Assembly (NCBI RefSeq): GCF_900100295.1
Contig: NZ_FNEV01000005.1
Location: 188,501 to 252,500, forward strand
DNA length: 64,000 bases
Reading direction: 5' to 3'
Source of the DNA: Salimicrobium halophilum
GTDB taxonomy: Bacteria; Bacillota; Bacilli; Bacillales; Halobacillaceae
Part shown: one piece after another, positions 1 to 8,543 of the stretch
Layout: every line of letters begins with the position of its first letter
How positions within the stretch are numbered: the stretch's first letter is position 1
Position numbers and translations under genes: made by a program
The notes under the pieces: generated by a model
Told to the model about the DNA's origin: nothing
Database searches by the model: none
What the model saw: the letters and a program-made list of their open reading frames with translations, nothing else

Positions 1-357
1 CATCAAAGCTGTAATGAAAGCCATAGCCATGAAGAAGATCATGACGACTCCGTGTGTCGTGAATATCTCATTGTATTCGGCTGCACTTAATAACTCGTTG
101 CCGGGCCTGGATGTCTGTGCACGCATCATAAGAGCGTCGACACCACCACGGAATAGCATGAGTAGCGCGGAGATCAAATACATGATTCCGATTCGTTTAT
201 GGTCAACCGTCGTCAGCCATTCCCTCCAAAGGTATCCCCATTTTTTGAAATAGGTAATACCTGCCAGGACCGCAATCAGTGTGAGACCGATGGCGACCAT
301 GGACAGATAGATGGTGGGAGTGGGGTTCGGGACGGCAAATTGTTTGAAAAACTCCAT
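1..357 (-). CDS. qoxB: Cytochrome aa3 quinol oxidase subunit I, N-terminal part (cut by window edge)
   Basis: The reading frame is open from the ATG at 357 to the window edge and gives the first 119 residues of a heme-copper oxidase subunit I. It shows the family signatures VDHKRIGIMY, FRGGVDALMMR and TTHGVVMIFFMAM; the His of THG is a low-spin heme ligand in this family. Subunit I carries both hemes and CuB and reduces oxygen to water in the membrane. The start follows a GAGAGAGGAG ribosome binding site and lies 18 bases after the qoxA stop, so the two genes form one operon. Subunit II next door has lost the CuA site, so the donor should be quinol. The C-terminal part is outside the window. 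Confidence 0.93.
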   Translation of the reverse strand, partial: MEFFKQFAVPNPTPTIYLSMVAIGLTLIAVLAGITYFKKWGYLWREWLTTVDHKRIGIMYLISALLMLFRGGVDALMMRAQTSRPGNELLSAAEYNEIFTTHGVVMIFFMAMAFITALM

Positions 358-375
358 CCGTAAGACTCCTCTCTC

Positions 376-1266
376 TTAATGTTCCGAGTGTTCCATATCC
401 TCTTCGTTCATTTCTTCCTTGTTCATGTCCCCATGGTCTCCATGTTCTTCCGGAGCAGGATCGAACTCGAGGTGTGTACCGGTAAAGGTCTTCTGACCCA
501 AATGACCGGGTTCAAGTAGTTCATCAAATGTTTCTTCATCAATAGGTTCTGCGGTTTCCTGAACTTCTTCGACCCATTCATTGAACTCTCCCTGAGAGAC
601 TGCATTTACGTTGAAGGTCTGTTCGGCGAACCCTTCGCCAGAGAAGTTGGAATTTCGTCCCCACATCTCTGCTTCTTCCGTAGCTGCCAAGTTCAGTTTC
701 GTGAGCATCCCTGTCATGGCGTATTTTTGTCCGCCTAGTTGAGGAATCCAGAAGCTTGAGATGGCATCAAACGAGTAAAGGCGGAATTCGATAGGACGAT
801 CCGTAGGGATATAAAGGTAGTTCAACGTTTCGATATCTTGTTCCGGGTAGCTGAAATGCCATTTCCAGTTTGAAGAAGAAGCGTAAATCACCATAGGTTC
901 CTGGTCTTTGAACCCTTCAGGTACGCTTTCTGCCTGATACGTACTTTGAACTGATACAAACGATAGAAAAACGATGATCAGAACAGGGATTCCGATCGTA
1001 GTGATCTCCACCCATATGTTTCCTTTGATGATTGGTGGTCTATAGTCTGACGCCGTTTTCGTAGAACGATATTTGACTAGAATATATATAAGCAAAACGA
1101 AGACGACAACAACGACAAACAGCATCGTCCAAATGGAAATCATGATGACGTCTTTCAGTAGTGCTGCCTGAGGACCTTTCGGATCAAGCACCGTGACCGG
1201 TTCACAGCCGCCGAGAAAAAGAATGACCGACAGCAGGAGACCGGAGAACAGCCATTTTTTATTCAT
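376..1266 (-). CDS. qoxA: Cytochrome aa3 quinol oxidase subunit II
   Basis: This 296-residue lipoprotein has a signal peptide ending in the lipobox LGGC (Cys about 21), two membrane helices (about 38-65 and 85-110) and an exported cupredoxin-like domain. Where cytochrome c oxidases have the CuA motif CxxxCxxxH, this protein reads GRNSNFSGEGFA, so CuA is absent and the enzyme should oxidise quinol, as QoxA of B. subtilis does. The acidic, His- and Met-rich tail (about 270-296) is longer than I would expect and could bind metal. I chose the ATG at 1266, after AGAAAGGAG, over an upstream in-frame ATG at 1314 because only 1266 gives a normal lipoprotein signal. qoxB follows. Confidence 0.93.
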   Translation of the reverse strand: MNKKWLFSGLLLSVILFLGGCEPVTVLDPKGPQAALLKDVIMISIWTMLFVVVVVFVLLIYILVKYRSTKTASDYRPPIIKGNIWVEITTIGIPVLIIVFLSFVSVQSTYQAESVPEGFKDQEPMVIYASSSNWKWHFSYPEQDIETLNYLYIPTDRPIEFRLYSFDAISSFWIPQLGGQKYAMTGMLTKLNLAATEEAEMWGRNSNFSGEGFAEQTFNVNAVSQGEFNEWVEEVQETAEPIDEETFDELLEPGHLGQKTFTGTHLEFDPAPEEHGDHGDMNKEEMNEEDMEHSEH

Positions 1267-1309
1267 GACCAGACTCCTTTCTGAGTAAGTTCTGTAAGCG
1301 TGTATTCCT

Positions 1310-1339
1310 ATCATAGGGGGTGAGGACAGACGTTCGCAA
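1310..1339 (-). promoter_or_regulatory. Probable sigma-A promoter of qoxAB
   Basis: On the minus strand TTGCGA (-35, 1334-1339) and TATGAT (-10, 1310-1315) are separated by 18 bases, about 45 bases upstream of the qoxA ATG. Spacing and sequence are acceptable rather than perfect. Confidence 0.5.
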
Positions 1340-1353
1340 TGATTATGTCAACA

Positions 1354-1456
1354 GTTCACAAATTGTTCATGTTCAGTGAAAAAAATGTCACAAAGGTGTG
1401 ACGAAGTTGTGAAAAAGTGGAATAAAAAGCGGTTTGTAGACATAATCTTCACAATT
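1354..1456. promoter_or_regulatory. Cluster of TTGTGA-type boxes upstream of qoxA
   Basis: Four copies of a TTTGTGAA-like box lie within about 100 bases upstream of the qoxA promoter: at 1354-1363 (minus), 1386-1395 (minus), about 1405-1415 (plus) and 1447-1456 (minus). Their sequence resembles the TTTGTGAAT sites bound by the respiratory regulator ResD in Bacillus. That ResD binds here is inference. Confidence 0.4.
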
Positions 1457-1520
1457 CATCGAAAAAACGCGTCACCTATCATTTTACAGAAGAACGTGTC
1501 GAATTGATAGGCTAATAACC

Positions 1521-1551
1521 AAAAAAGAATCCTGAAGGAGGACCTTCAGGA
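1521..1551 (-). terminator. Rho-independent terminator of the PAS-GGDEF-HD-GYP gene
   Basis: An 8-bp perfect stem (TCCTGAAG/CTTCAGGA, loop of 6) is followed on the minus strand by TTCTTTTTT. The stem includes the stop codon of the gene. Confidence 0.85.
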
Positions 1552-3075
1552 CTCTAGTACGTTTTCTATAAATAAGTCTACGAGTTTAGGATCGAATTGT
1601 GTGCCGGAATGATTCTTAAGCTCCTGGATCGCTTTTTCTTTCGATAAAGCTTCCCGGTAGGGAGTTTCACTGATCATGGCATCATAGGCTTCTGCAATCT
1701 GCAGAATACGTGCTTCGAGCTTGATATCTTCTCCTTGTATTCCAAGGGGATAACCGCGTCCGTCGAAGTGCTCATGGTGGGAAAGGACGACCATAGCGAT
1801 ATCGGCGAATTCTTCGGAAGAATTAAGAATCCGGTGGCCGACTTCCGAGTGACGCTTTACTTCTTCGTACTCTTCCGAAGTAAGTGGACTTTCTTTGTTG
1901 AGAATCGAGTGGTCGATGGCTATTTTCCCGATGTCATGAAGCATTCCTGCTGTTTTCAGGCTGAGTAAGTGCGTATCATCGAGCTGCAGCGCCTGGCCGA
2001 GCTTTTCGGCCAATTGACTGACCCGTTTGGAATGGGCTTCTTCTCTTGGAACTTTTTCGAACAGACTTGCCATCATACTGTTGATATAGCTTGTCCGATG
2101 ACTGTTTTTCTGGAACAGTTTGTTCCGGTACATCCTGTTCTCAGCGAGCTGCAGCACTTCCTCTGTCGGCTGGAATGCCATCTTCTTCACCGAAGAGCCA
2201 AAGGACACGGTGATATGGAGGTTGTTTTCATGCTTGATGACACAGGAACGCTCAAGTCTTGATCTTACCTCCTTCACTTCTTTCTCTGTCGCATTCGGAA
2301 GGATGATCGCAAACTCATCCCCTCCCAGTCGGGCGACGACATCTCCATCTCGAGTATTGCGACAGAGTTCTTTGGAAACTTCATGAATGATTTCGTCTCC
2401 TTTTTGGTGTCCGAATGCATCATTGATAAGCTTCAATCCGTTGATGTCTGCCATAATGAACCCAAGAGGGAAGTAGCGTGTAGAATCGAATTCTTCCACT
2501 TTCTGTTCAAAGTGACGACGATTGTACAAGTCTGTCATCTGGTCATGGATAGAAAGGTGTTCGACATGCTTCTGATGTTCAACCATTTCTGTCTGATCCA
2601 TACAGGCGATGCGATACTGACCTTTATTGACGAAGTTACTTTCAATCTGCATATGCTTTTCTATACCATCGATGATAAAAGTGATATTCGCAGGATGCGC
2701 TTCCTGATGGTGCTCAAGCTTTTTCGTATGAAAATAAAAAGCGTCCTGGCTATCTTCTTTGATCCACTGGTAGAGCTTTGTTCCTTTCAGGTCCCCTGTA
2801 CCGAACAATTCAGAGGCTTTCTTGTTGTAATCTGTAATCAGAAAAGTGTCATCTACGAGCAGATAGGGTAGTGGCGCATCATAAAATAAAGACTCATATT
2901 TTTCTTTCATGACGGTTAGCTGATGGTTCGTCCGTTTCAACTCTTCATTCTGGAAGCGAAGTTCTTCATGATAGACAGAGAGCGTGGAGAGGATCTCTTC
3001 TTTCGTTTCATTCTTATAATCTTCAACGTTGTTTCCCTGAAGTATTTGTTCGATCACTTCTTCCATACGTTCCAT
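1546..3075 (-). CDS. PAS-GGDEF-HD-GYP cyclic-di-GMP turnover protein
   Basis: This 509-residue cytoplasmic protein has an N-terminal coiled region, a PAS sensor domain (about 55-170), a GGDEF diguanylate cyclase domain with an intact GGDEF motif (about 250), and a C-terminal HD-GYP phosphodiesterase domain (about 345-505) with HDIGK and FDGRGYP. Both output domains keep their catalytic signatures, so it could make and degrade cyclic-di-GMP; which activity dominates cannot be read from sequence. It starts 5 bases after the CheB-CheR hybrid gene, with AAGGAG overlapping that gene's stop region, so the two are translated from one message. The PAS domain and this pairing suggest joint control by one signal. 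Confidence 0.9.
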   Translation of the reverse strand: MERMEEVIEQILQGNNVEDYKNETKEEILSTLSVYHEELRFQNEELKRTNHQLTVMKEKYESLFYDAPLPYLLVDDTFLITDYNKKASELFGTGDLKGTKLYQWIKEDSQDAFYFHTKKLEHHQEAHPANITFIIDGIEKHMQIESNFVNKGQYRIACMDQTEMVEHQKHVEHLSIHDQMTDLYNRRHFEQKVEEFDSTRYFPLGFIMADINGLKLINDAFGHQKGDEIIHEVSKELCRNTRDGDVVARLGGDEFAIILPNATEKEVKEVRSRLERSCVIKHENNLHITVSFGSSVKKMAFQPTEEVLQLAENRMYRNKLFQKNSHRTSYINSMMASLFEKVPREEAHSKRVSQLAEKLGQALQLDDTHLLSLKTAGMLHDIGKIAIDHSILNKESPLTSEEYEEVKRHSEVGHRILNSSEEFADIAMVVLSHHEHFDGRGYPLGIQGEDIKLEARILQIAEAYDAMISETPYREALSKEKAIQELKNHSGTQFDPKLVDLFIENVLES

Positions 3076-3080
3076 AAAAT

Positions 3081-5933
3081 CTATTCTCCTTGTTCTTTGT
3101 AGTTGGAAATATCGATGATGGTACCTCCGATGCGTGTAGGATCTTCATCATGGTCCTTTTCTAGAACTCTACCGAGAAGATGGACCGGAATGTAGCTATC
3201 ATCGTCGCATCGATAGGAAACGAATATATCAATGTTATCCTTATACCCGTTAAGCATATCTTCAAAAGCACTTTTTACGCGGTTTGTCTTGAAATAATTA
3301 CTTATATCCTGAAGGGTAGTCGGGAAATATTCTTTATCATAGCCACAATTCTTCAAGAACGAAGAAGAAATATCAAAATGATCGCTCCTTCCATCATACT
3401 CCCACCATCCCATATTGCTGATCTCGAGTACCTGCTCGAATTTTTCTCGGGTTTCTTCTACTTTAGTACGTTCCGCTTTCAGGGTCGTGATTTCGATGAG
3501 CGTTACGATGATGCCGTCCACAGAATTGTACTCTGTACGATAAGGGCGTATGCGTACGAACCAGTGGCGTCCTTCATTGTCCTCGATTTCTTTTTCCTTT
3601 TTGTTCAGGGAGTCCAGTACTTCGTATACATCATCGACGATTTCCGGGTATCCGGACATGACGGAAATATGCGAAATCGGTCTTCCGGTATCTTCTTCTC
3701 GTATGTTCGATACTTCGTTCATAATCGGTGTAATGCGACGGATGCAAAGTTTATCATCAAGGTAAAGTGCGCCCATCTCTGTATTATTAAGCAAGTTGTT
3801 CAAGTCGTTATTCGCTTTGGTTAGTTCTTCGATTTTTTCCTGATACTCATTGTTGACCGTGTAGAGTTCCTCATTGACGGATTGAAGCTCTTCGTTCGTA
3901 CTCTGCAGTTCCTCGTTTGAAGCCGTCAGCTCTTCATTCGAAGACTGGAGTTCTTCGTTGGAGGTTTCCAGTTCTTCGACAGTCGCCTGTAATCCTTCAC
4001 GTGCCAGCTGCAGTTCAGATTCGAGGTAGCGGACCCGCTCTTTCATTTCATCAGACATGTTCACGTCGCTGTTACCTTCCTCTTCTTCGCTTTGAGAGGA
4101 TTCCACGAAGCTTACGAAATAGAAGATCTGGTGCTTCATTTCGATGACATGCCCATTCAGGGAAAGGGTCGTGTCTTCCTTCGCTCCATTCATAATATTG
4201 TTCAGTTTGATATGCTGACGTTCCGCTTTCAGTCTGCGTAGCATATTGTTTACAAATAGAGACAGCTCCCGGGACATATTCGTATTGAAATTGTTCGAGA
4301 ACTTGCCTGGTTGTGGTCTCAGATAATCGGACATGTCGTTGATGACATGAATGATCTGATCGTTCCCGTCAATGATGAGAGACGGCGGTGAAATGCTGGA
4401 GACCGCTTTTTGCAGGACGTTTTCAAGATTCACATTCGTGGAGGAGGGTTTTGACACCTGACTTTCTTTCTCGATTTCCGGATTCTTCTTGTCATAGAAA
4501 GAAATGCTTGAGGGAACGTCCGGCTGATATCCTTCCCGAGGTTGGAATATCTTCCACTTATTATCGATCGGGTGATAGGCTTTCGTCATGTCTCCAAGGG
4601 TCTCACTATTACCAAGGAACAAAAATCCGTCTTTCTGTATCGAATAATAGAACTTATTCAGAACATATTGCTGCGTTTCGTTCTTCAAATAAATGAATAG
4701 GTTACGGCAAACCAACAGATCAAGACGGGAGAATGGCGGGTCTTTGATTAGGTTATGTTTGGCGAAGACGACCATCTTCCGGATAGGGTTCGACACCCTG
4801 TATCCTTCTGCTTCTTTGATGAAATATTTGGCGATCAGTTCCGGGTTCACATTCGCCATCAGACTCTCGGGGTACGAACCGGTACCGGCCATTTCCAATG
4901 CTTTCTCATCGACATCTGTGGCGAAAATTTTGACGCTGGTACGAATATTGTTCTTCTCCATGTATTCATTAAGGAGAATCGCCAAAGAATATACCTCTTC
5001 GCCGGTAGAACAGCCAGCAGACCATATCCGGATCGCATCTTTGTTATAGTCCAAGTTCGGAAGCACATTCTCTTTCAGGCTGTCGAAAGCTTCCGGGTCC
5101 CTGAAGAATCCGGTCACACCTATGAACAGCTCTTTTTGTAGAATGTTCCGTTCTTTCTCGGATTCTTTCAGGTACTCCACATACTCTTCAAGACTTTGAA
5201 GACGGTTGATTTTCACTCGTCGATTGATGCGGCGGACCATCGTCGACTCTTTATAGTTATCGAAATCGATCTTCGAATGGGTACGCATCACCATGTTGAT
5301 GCGTGATAATACGTCTTTATCCGGTGTCTCTTTGCCGTTGGAAGCATCCGGATTCACCGGGTGTTTGATGAAGTTGATCATTTCTTCCGACATATCATCC
5401 GGTGGAAGAATGTAGTCAGCGAGACCGGTGGACACGGCGCTCCGGGGCATTCCATCGAATTTAGCCGTAGCTTCGTCTTCGACCATGACCATCCCGCCAG
5501 CTTCTTTCAACGAACGTACGCCAAGGGTACCATCACTCCCTGTCCCTGAGAGGATGATTCCAATCGCATTCTTGCGCTGATCCTCAGCGAGGGATTTGAA
5601 GAAAATATCAATAGGTAGATTCAAATGCTTCCGTTCATTCTGTTCACTCAAATAAAGCGTTCCGTGATAAATGGACAGGTTCTTCCGGGGAGGGATGAGA
5701 TAGACGGCGTTCGCTTCAGTCTCCATCCCGTCCTCAGCTACGCGGATGTCCATACTTGTGTAACGGCTCAGCAGATCATCCATATGGCTTTCGAAATCCG
5801 GAGAAAGATGCTGGATGATGATGAAAGTGAGCCCTGTATCGTTCGGCATCGTCTTGAAAAAGCGTTCCAGGGACTCCAGTCCTCCGGCGGAAGCACCAAT
5901 TCCGACGAAATGCCGTTCTTCGGTCTGTGTCAT
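3081..5933 (-). CDS. CheB-CheR-PAS hybrid chemotaxis-type regulator
   Basis: This 950-residue cytoplasmic protein starts with a CheB methylesterase domain (about 1-190; active-site GASAGG Ser about 14, QHLSP His about 42, GTGSDG Asp about 131), without the usual receiver domain. A CheR methyltransferase domain follows (about 215-480; SAM loop [10 protein letters not shown]). Next comes a long coiled coil made of repeated SNEEL/TNEEL units (about 625-715), then two PAS-like domains with no kinase domain. Proteins of this layout are known in several phyla, but their targets are mostly unclear. No chemoreceptor or other che gene lies nearby, which argues against ordinary chemotaxis. The start follows GAGGTGA. 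Confidence 0.9.
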   Translation of the reverse strand: MTQTEERHFVGIGASAGGLESLERFFKTMPNDTGLTFIIIQHLSPDFESHMDDLLSRYTSMDIRVAEDGMETEANAVYLIPPRKNLSIYHGTLYLSEQNERKHLNLPIDIFFKSLAEDQRKNAIGIILSGTGSDGTLGVRSLKEAGGMVMVEDEATAKFDGMPRSAVSTGLADYILPPDDMSEEMINFIKHPVNPDASNGKETPDKDVLSRINMVMRTHSKIDFDNYKESTMVRRINRRVKINRLQSLEEYVEYLKESEKERNILQKELFIGVTGFFRDPEAFDSLKENVLPNLDYNKDAIRIWSAGCSTGEEVYSLAILLNEYMEKNNIRTSVKIFATDVDEKALEMAGTGSYPESLMANVNPELIAKYFIKEAEGYRVSNPIRKMVVFAKHNLIKDPPFSRLDLLVCRNLFIYLKNETQQYVLNKFYYSIQKDGFLFLGNSETLGDMTKAYHPIDNKWKIFQPREGYQPDVPSSISFYDKKNPEIEKESQVSKPSSTNVNLENVLQKAVSSISPPSLIIDGNDQIIHVINDMSDYLRPQPGKFSNNFNTNMSRELSLFVNNMLRRLKAERQHIKLNNIMNGAKEDTTLSLNGHVIEMKHQIFYFVSFVESSQSEEEEGNSDVNMSDEMKERVRYLESELQLAREGLQATVEELETSNEELQSSNEELTASNEELQSTNEELQSVNEELYTVNNEYQEKIEELTKANNDLNNLLNNTEMGALYLDDKLCIRRITPIMNEVSNIREEDTGRPISHISVMSGYPEIVDDVYEVLDSLNKKEKEIEDNEGRHWFVRIRPYRTEYNSVDGIIVTLIEITTLKAERTKVEETREKFEQVLEISNMGWWEYDGRSDHFDISSSFLKNCGYDKEYFPTTLQDISNYFKTNRVKSAFEDMLNGYKDNIDIFVSYRCDDDSYIPVHLLGRVLEKDHDEDPTRIGGTIIDISNYKEQGE

Positions 5934-6010
5934 AATGTCACCTCTGTCACTTAGATTGTTGATATTCCCTATTCTACATGAGATGAAAAATAATGATAAT
6001 CAAAAGCATA

Positions 6011-6052
6011 CAAAAAAGGTTCTTTTCCTCAAATACCTTGAGGAAAAGAACC
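6011..6052 (-). terminator. Terminator downstream of tRNA-Val
   Basis: A perfect 15-bp stem (6018-6032 with 6038-6052, loop of 5) is followed on the minus strand by a run of six T. It lies 12 bases beyond the 3' end of the tRNA. Confidence 0.92.
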
Positions 6053-6064
6053 AATTGATTGAAA

Positions 6065-6136
6065 TGGGCCGTGCTGGGATCGAACCAGCGACCTCTTGGT
6101 TGTCGACCAAGCGTTCTCCCGCTGAACTAACGGCCC
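6065..6136 (-). tRNA. tRNA-Val (anticodon GAC), CCA not encoded
   Basis: The minus strand folds into a full cloverleaf of 72 bases: acceptor GGGCCGT/ACGGCCC, D arm GTTC/GAAC, anticodon stem CTTGG/CCAAG, five-base variable loop, and T arm GCTGG-TTCGATC-CCAGC. The anticodon loop reads TCGACAA, so positions 34-36 are GAC (valine). Base 33 is C, not the nearly universal U, and bases 32 and 38 could pair and shrink the loop. CCA must be added after transcription. The gene has its own promoter and terminator. Confidence 0.88.
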
Positions 6137-6167
6137 GTGTTTTGTATTTGTGAATGGGACATGTAAT

Positions 6168-6197
6168 AATATACTATGTGTCTGAGGTGAATGTCAA
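6168..6197 (-). promoter_or_regulatory. Sigma-A promoter of tRNA-Val
   Basis: TTGACA (6192-6197) and TATATT (6168-6173) are separated by 18 bases on the minus strand, about 30 bases upstream of the mature tRNA 5' end. Confidence 0.7.
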
Positions 6198-6315
6198 TCG
6201 TTTTTTTGAATAACAATACCCTTATTTAATATGGTAAAATGATAAGGGGTAAGTTTATTCGGCGATGCAGCAGGGAAATCATTATCAGCCAACTTCATAG
6301 ACTAGGGGTGTTGAT

Positions 6316-7044
6316 GTGAAAAGAAAAGGAACATTCGAAGAACATATAATATCAAGCGACTATCTGAAAGAAGATATGAAACTCAGAGTATACTTACCAG
6401 AGAATTTTTCTGAATTATATAAATACCAGTTCTGTATCATGCAGGACGGAGAAGATTATTTCCAGATGGGACGGGCTGCAACGCTGAGTGATGAGTTGCA
6501 TGAATCGAAAGAAATCGATCCTACGATTTTCGTCGGGATTCATTATGAAGACAAATTCGACCGTCAGGATAAGTACCATCCGGAAGGGGAGAGACAGCAG
6601 AACTACATCGATTTTATCGTCAACGAGGTCACACCTTTCCTGGATGATACGTATCCGAGTCATTGCATGGCGAGTTGCCGGACTCTTATAGGTGATTCAC
6701 TTGCCGGATCACTTGCGTTTATGATTGCCTGTCGTTATCCATACACCTTCTCGAACTGTATTATGCAAAGTCCATTCGTGAACGACACAGTAATGGAAGA
6801 TGCGAAAAAAGCCAGTGATTTCACTCCGCTTTCCATCTATCATACGATCGGGGATAAAGAAACGGAAGTGACTACCACAGAAGGCATCGTGAAGGATTTC
6901 TTGAACCCGAATCGTGAATTGAACAAGTATTTGGAGAAGAAACCGTTCGATTACACGTTCCATGAAATCGAAGGAGGAGACCATACGTGGGGCTCCTGGC
7001 AGAAGGATTTCAAAAGGGGACTTCTAACTATATTAGGAAAATAA
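6316..7044 (+). CDS. yjcH: Putative esterase, YjcH type (alpha/beta hydrolase)
   Basis: This 242-residue protein belongs to the putative-esterase family (related to enterochelin esterase and S-formylglutathione hydrolase). It shows the nucleophile elbow GDSLAGS (Ser about 129) and a late GGDHTW with the likely catalytic His (about 222). There is no signal peptide, so it acts in the cytoplasm; the substrate is unknown. The start is a GTG after AGGGGTG. It leads an operon with the 2H phosphoesterase and GNAT genes, the same trio as yjcF-yjcG-yjcH of B. subtilis, which supports the name. Confidence 0.85.
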   Translation: MKRKGTFEEHIISSDYLKEDMKLRVYLPENFSELYKYQFCIMQDGEDYFQMGRAATLSDELHESKEIDPTIFVGIHYEDKFDRQDKYHPEGERQQNYIDFIVNEVTPFLDDTYPSHCMASCRTLIGDSLAGSLAFMIACRYPYTFSNCIMQSPFVNDTVMEDAKKASDFTPLSIYHTIGDKETEVTTTEGIVKDFLNPNRELNKYLEKKPFDYTFHEIEGGDHTWGSWQKDFKRGLLTILGK

Positions 7045-7061
7045 ACTAGGAGGGATAGAGA

Positions 7062-7577
7062 ATGAAATACGGAATTGCCATTTTTCCATCTAAAAAAGTG
7101 CAGGATGAAGCGAACTCGTACAGAAAGCGTTATGACCCGCATTATGCGTTGGTGCCACCACACATAACACTGAAGTATCCATTCGAATCGGATGATGAAG
7201 AGATTGAAAAGTCGATCATCCCGGCTCTGGATGAGATTGCTAAAAATCATAAACCCATCGATATCGAAGTGAAGAAAGTCGGTTCGTTCAAGCCGGTGGA
7301 GAATGTCATTTACCTTAAGATCGAGCCGAATGATTACCTTGAAGCTCTCAGTGATGAAATGCATAAAGGTGCGATGGAAGGGGAGCGGGAACATACCTTC
7401 GTGCCCCATATAACGATTGCTCAGAAGCTGTCGGATGATGAATTCTCTGACGTGTATGAAAGTCTGCGTATGTCGAAATTCGACCTTACAGATCGCATTG
7501 ATCGTTTTCAATTGCTGTATCAGCTCGAGAACGAATCGTGGAGCGTATATGAAACGTTCCGTCTGAAAGGGGAATAA
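7062..7577 (+). CDS. yjcG: 2H phosphoesterase, YjcG family
   Basis: The 171-residue product carries the two HxTx motifs of the 2H (2'-5' RNA ligase-like) superfamily: PHITLKY (about 33-39) and PHITIAQ (about 115-121). These His-x-Thr pairs form the active site that acts on 2',3'-cyclic or 2',5'-linked phosphates in family members; the natural substrate of YjcG is not known to me. It has a strong site AGGAGGG and is 17 bases downstream of yjcH. Its stop overlaps the next start (TAATG), indicating translational coupling. Confidence 0.9.
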   Translation: MKYGIAIFPSKKVQDEANSYRKRYDPHYALVPPHITLKYPFESDDEEIEKSIIPALDEIAKNHKPIDIEVKKVGSFKPVENVIYLKIEPNDYLEALSDEMHKGAMEGEREHTFVPHITIAQKLSDDEFSDVYESLRMSKFDLTDRIDRFQLLYQLENESWSVYETFRLKGE

Positions 7578-8005
7578 TGTTGGATATAAAGGTCGTAGAG
7601 ACAGAACAAGAGAAGAAAGACGCATATAGCGTACGTCGGGATGTATTCATAGAAGAACAGGGAGTGACGGAAGAAGAGGAGCATGATGGGCTAGATGAAG
7701 TCGCAGTCCATTTCGTAGGGTACGAAGAGGGTAAGCCGGTGGCGGCATCACGCTTGCGGCTCATGGACTCATACGGGAAGCTCGAGAGGATCTGTGTAAT
7801 GAAAGATCATCGAGGTCGTTCTTTTGGCAAAGAAATCATCCTGGAGATGGAAGAGTACGTAGCGAAACAGGGGCGCGACACATCCAAATTGAACGCCCAG
7901 ACCAGGGCGGAAGGATTCTATCAGAGTCTCGGCTACCATACTACTTCCGGAGAATTTATGGACGCCAACATCCCGCATGTCGCTATGGAAAAAAGTTTTA
8001 AATAA
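7577..8005 (+). CDS. yjcF: GNAT family N-acetyltransferase, YjcF type
   Basis: This 142-residue single-domain GNAT protein has the acetyl-CoA binding segment around RICVMKDHRGRSFGKEII and the late LNAQTRAEGFYQSLGY segment typical of the ElaA/YjcF group. The acceptor substrate is unknown. Its ATG overlaps the stop of yjcG by one base. As last gene of the yjcHGF operon it is followed directly by palindromic repeats and then by a terminator at 8298-8325. Confidence 0.88.
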   Translation: MLDIKVVETEQEKKDAYSVRRDVFIEEQGVTEEEEHDGLDEVAVHFVGYEEGKPVAASRLRLMDSYGKLERICVMKDHRGRSFGKEIILEMEEYVAKQGRDTSKLNAQTRAEGFYQSLGYHTTSGEFMDANIPHVAMEKSFK

Positions 8006-8127
8006 AGAAAAGCGGAATCACCCTGTTTAGAAACCTTAGTCATAAGCAGAACCGTCAGACAAAGGTGCTCTTTCCTTTTTCTGATCGGTTCTGCTTATGG
8101 CTCCGGTTTCTGGGTGATATAGCTAGA
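8006..8127 (+). repeat. Long palindromic repeat, copy A
   Basis: The unit begins AGAAAAGCGGA and ends AGCTAGA. Inside it is a long interrupted inverted repeat: ATCACCC with GGGTGAT, AGAAACC with GGTTTCT, and CATAAGCAGAACCG with CGGTTCTGCTTATG, around an AT-rich tip. It is one of five copies or fragments in this window. It starts immediately after the yjcF stop. Confidence 0.85.
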
Positions 8128-8132
8128 TCGAA

Positions 8133-8254
8133 AGAAAAGCGGAAACACCTTGCTCAGCCCTTCTCGCATAAGTGAAAATCAGCCTAAAGAAGCGCTTTTC
8201 TTCTTTATGGATGGTTTTCGCTTATGTCGCTAAGGGCTAGGTGTCACAGCTAGA
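8133..8254 (+). repeat. Long palindromic repeat, copy B
   Basis: It has the same AGAAAAGCGGA start and AGCTAGA end as copy A and the same length, but a different stem sequence: ACACCT with AGGTGT, AGCCCT with AGGGCT, GCATAAG with CTTATG, and CTAAAGAAG near the tip. It is tandem with copy A, 5 bases apart. Confidence 0.85.
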
Positions 8255-8256
8255 CA

Positions 8257-8294
8257 AGAAAAGCGGAGCCATCCCGCTTAGAATCTGACATATG
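8257..8294 (+). repeat. Truncated palindromic repeat, copy C
   Basis: Only the 5' end of the unit is present (AGAAAAGCGGAGCC, then CGCTTAGAATCTGACATATGG); the partner arm is missing and the sequence runs into the terminator at 8298. Confidence 0.6.
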
Positions 8295-8297
8295 GAA

Positions 8298-8330
8298 AAC
8301 CCGGCCGAAGTTGCCGGGTTTTTTGTTTTG
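8298..8330 (+). terminator. Terminator of the yjcHGF operon
   Basis: An 8-bp stem AACCCGGC/GCCGGGTT with a 7-base loop is followed by TTTTTGTTTTG. It lies beyond the repeats, so the repeats are likely transcribed in the 3' untranslated region. Confidence 0.88.
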
Positions 8331-8395
8331 GAAAATATTCCTGCGTAAAACGAAGCAGTGGATGCAGGTATCCGATGTTATTTTGTCCGTTAATC

Positions 8396-8435
8396 GAAAA
8401 AGTGTTTCATATTTTAAGATATGAAACACTTTTTC
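8396..8435. terminator. Bidirectional terminator between convergent genes
   Basis: A perfect 16-bp stem (8397-8412 with 8419-8434, loop TTTAAG) starts with AAAAA and ends with TTTTT, so it can work on both strands. It separates the yjc operon from the MFS gene. Confidence 0.85.
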
Positions 8436-8500
8436 CACAAGATTAAGGACTTGACTGTATGCTCTCATAAAAGTGCAGGATAACAGGCGAAAGTTCTTCC

Positions 8501-8543
8501 AAAGAAAAAAGCAGCAAGCGGAATTAACCGTTTGCTGCTTTTT
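8501..8543 (-). terminator. Terminator of the MFS exporter gene
   Basis: The stem AAAAAGCAGCAAGCGG/CCGTTTGCTGCTTTTT (one G-T pair, 6-base loop) is followed on the minus strand by TTTTTTCTTTGG and overlaps the stop codon. Confidence 0.85.

Noticed and set aside
3180-3824. Open frame of 214 codons opposite the CheB-CheR gene
   Set aside because: Antisense to a conserved gene, no ribosome site, residue composition unlike a real protein.
5985-6005. Fur-box-like AATGATAATCA upstream of the CheB-CheR gene
   Set aside because: Only one half matches the 7-1-7 consensus; the other half is poor.
6065-6136. Reading the tRNA as tRNA-Asp (GTC) on the plus strand
   Set aside because: Only the anticodon arm would fit; the T-arm TTCGATC and D arm are canonical on the minus strand only.
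8006-8294. Possible CRISPR array at the repeat cluster
   Set aside because: Units are 122-base palindromes with variable stems, not short identical repeats with unique spacers, and no cas gene is near.
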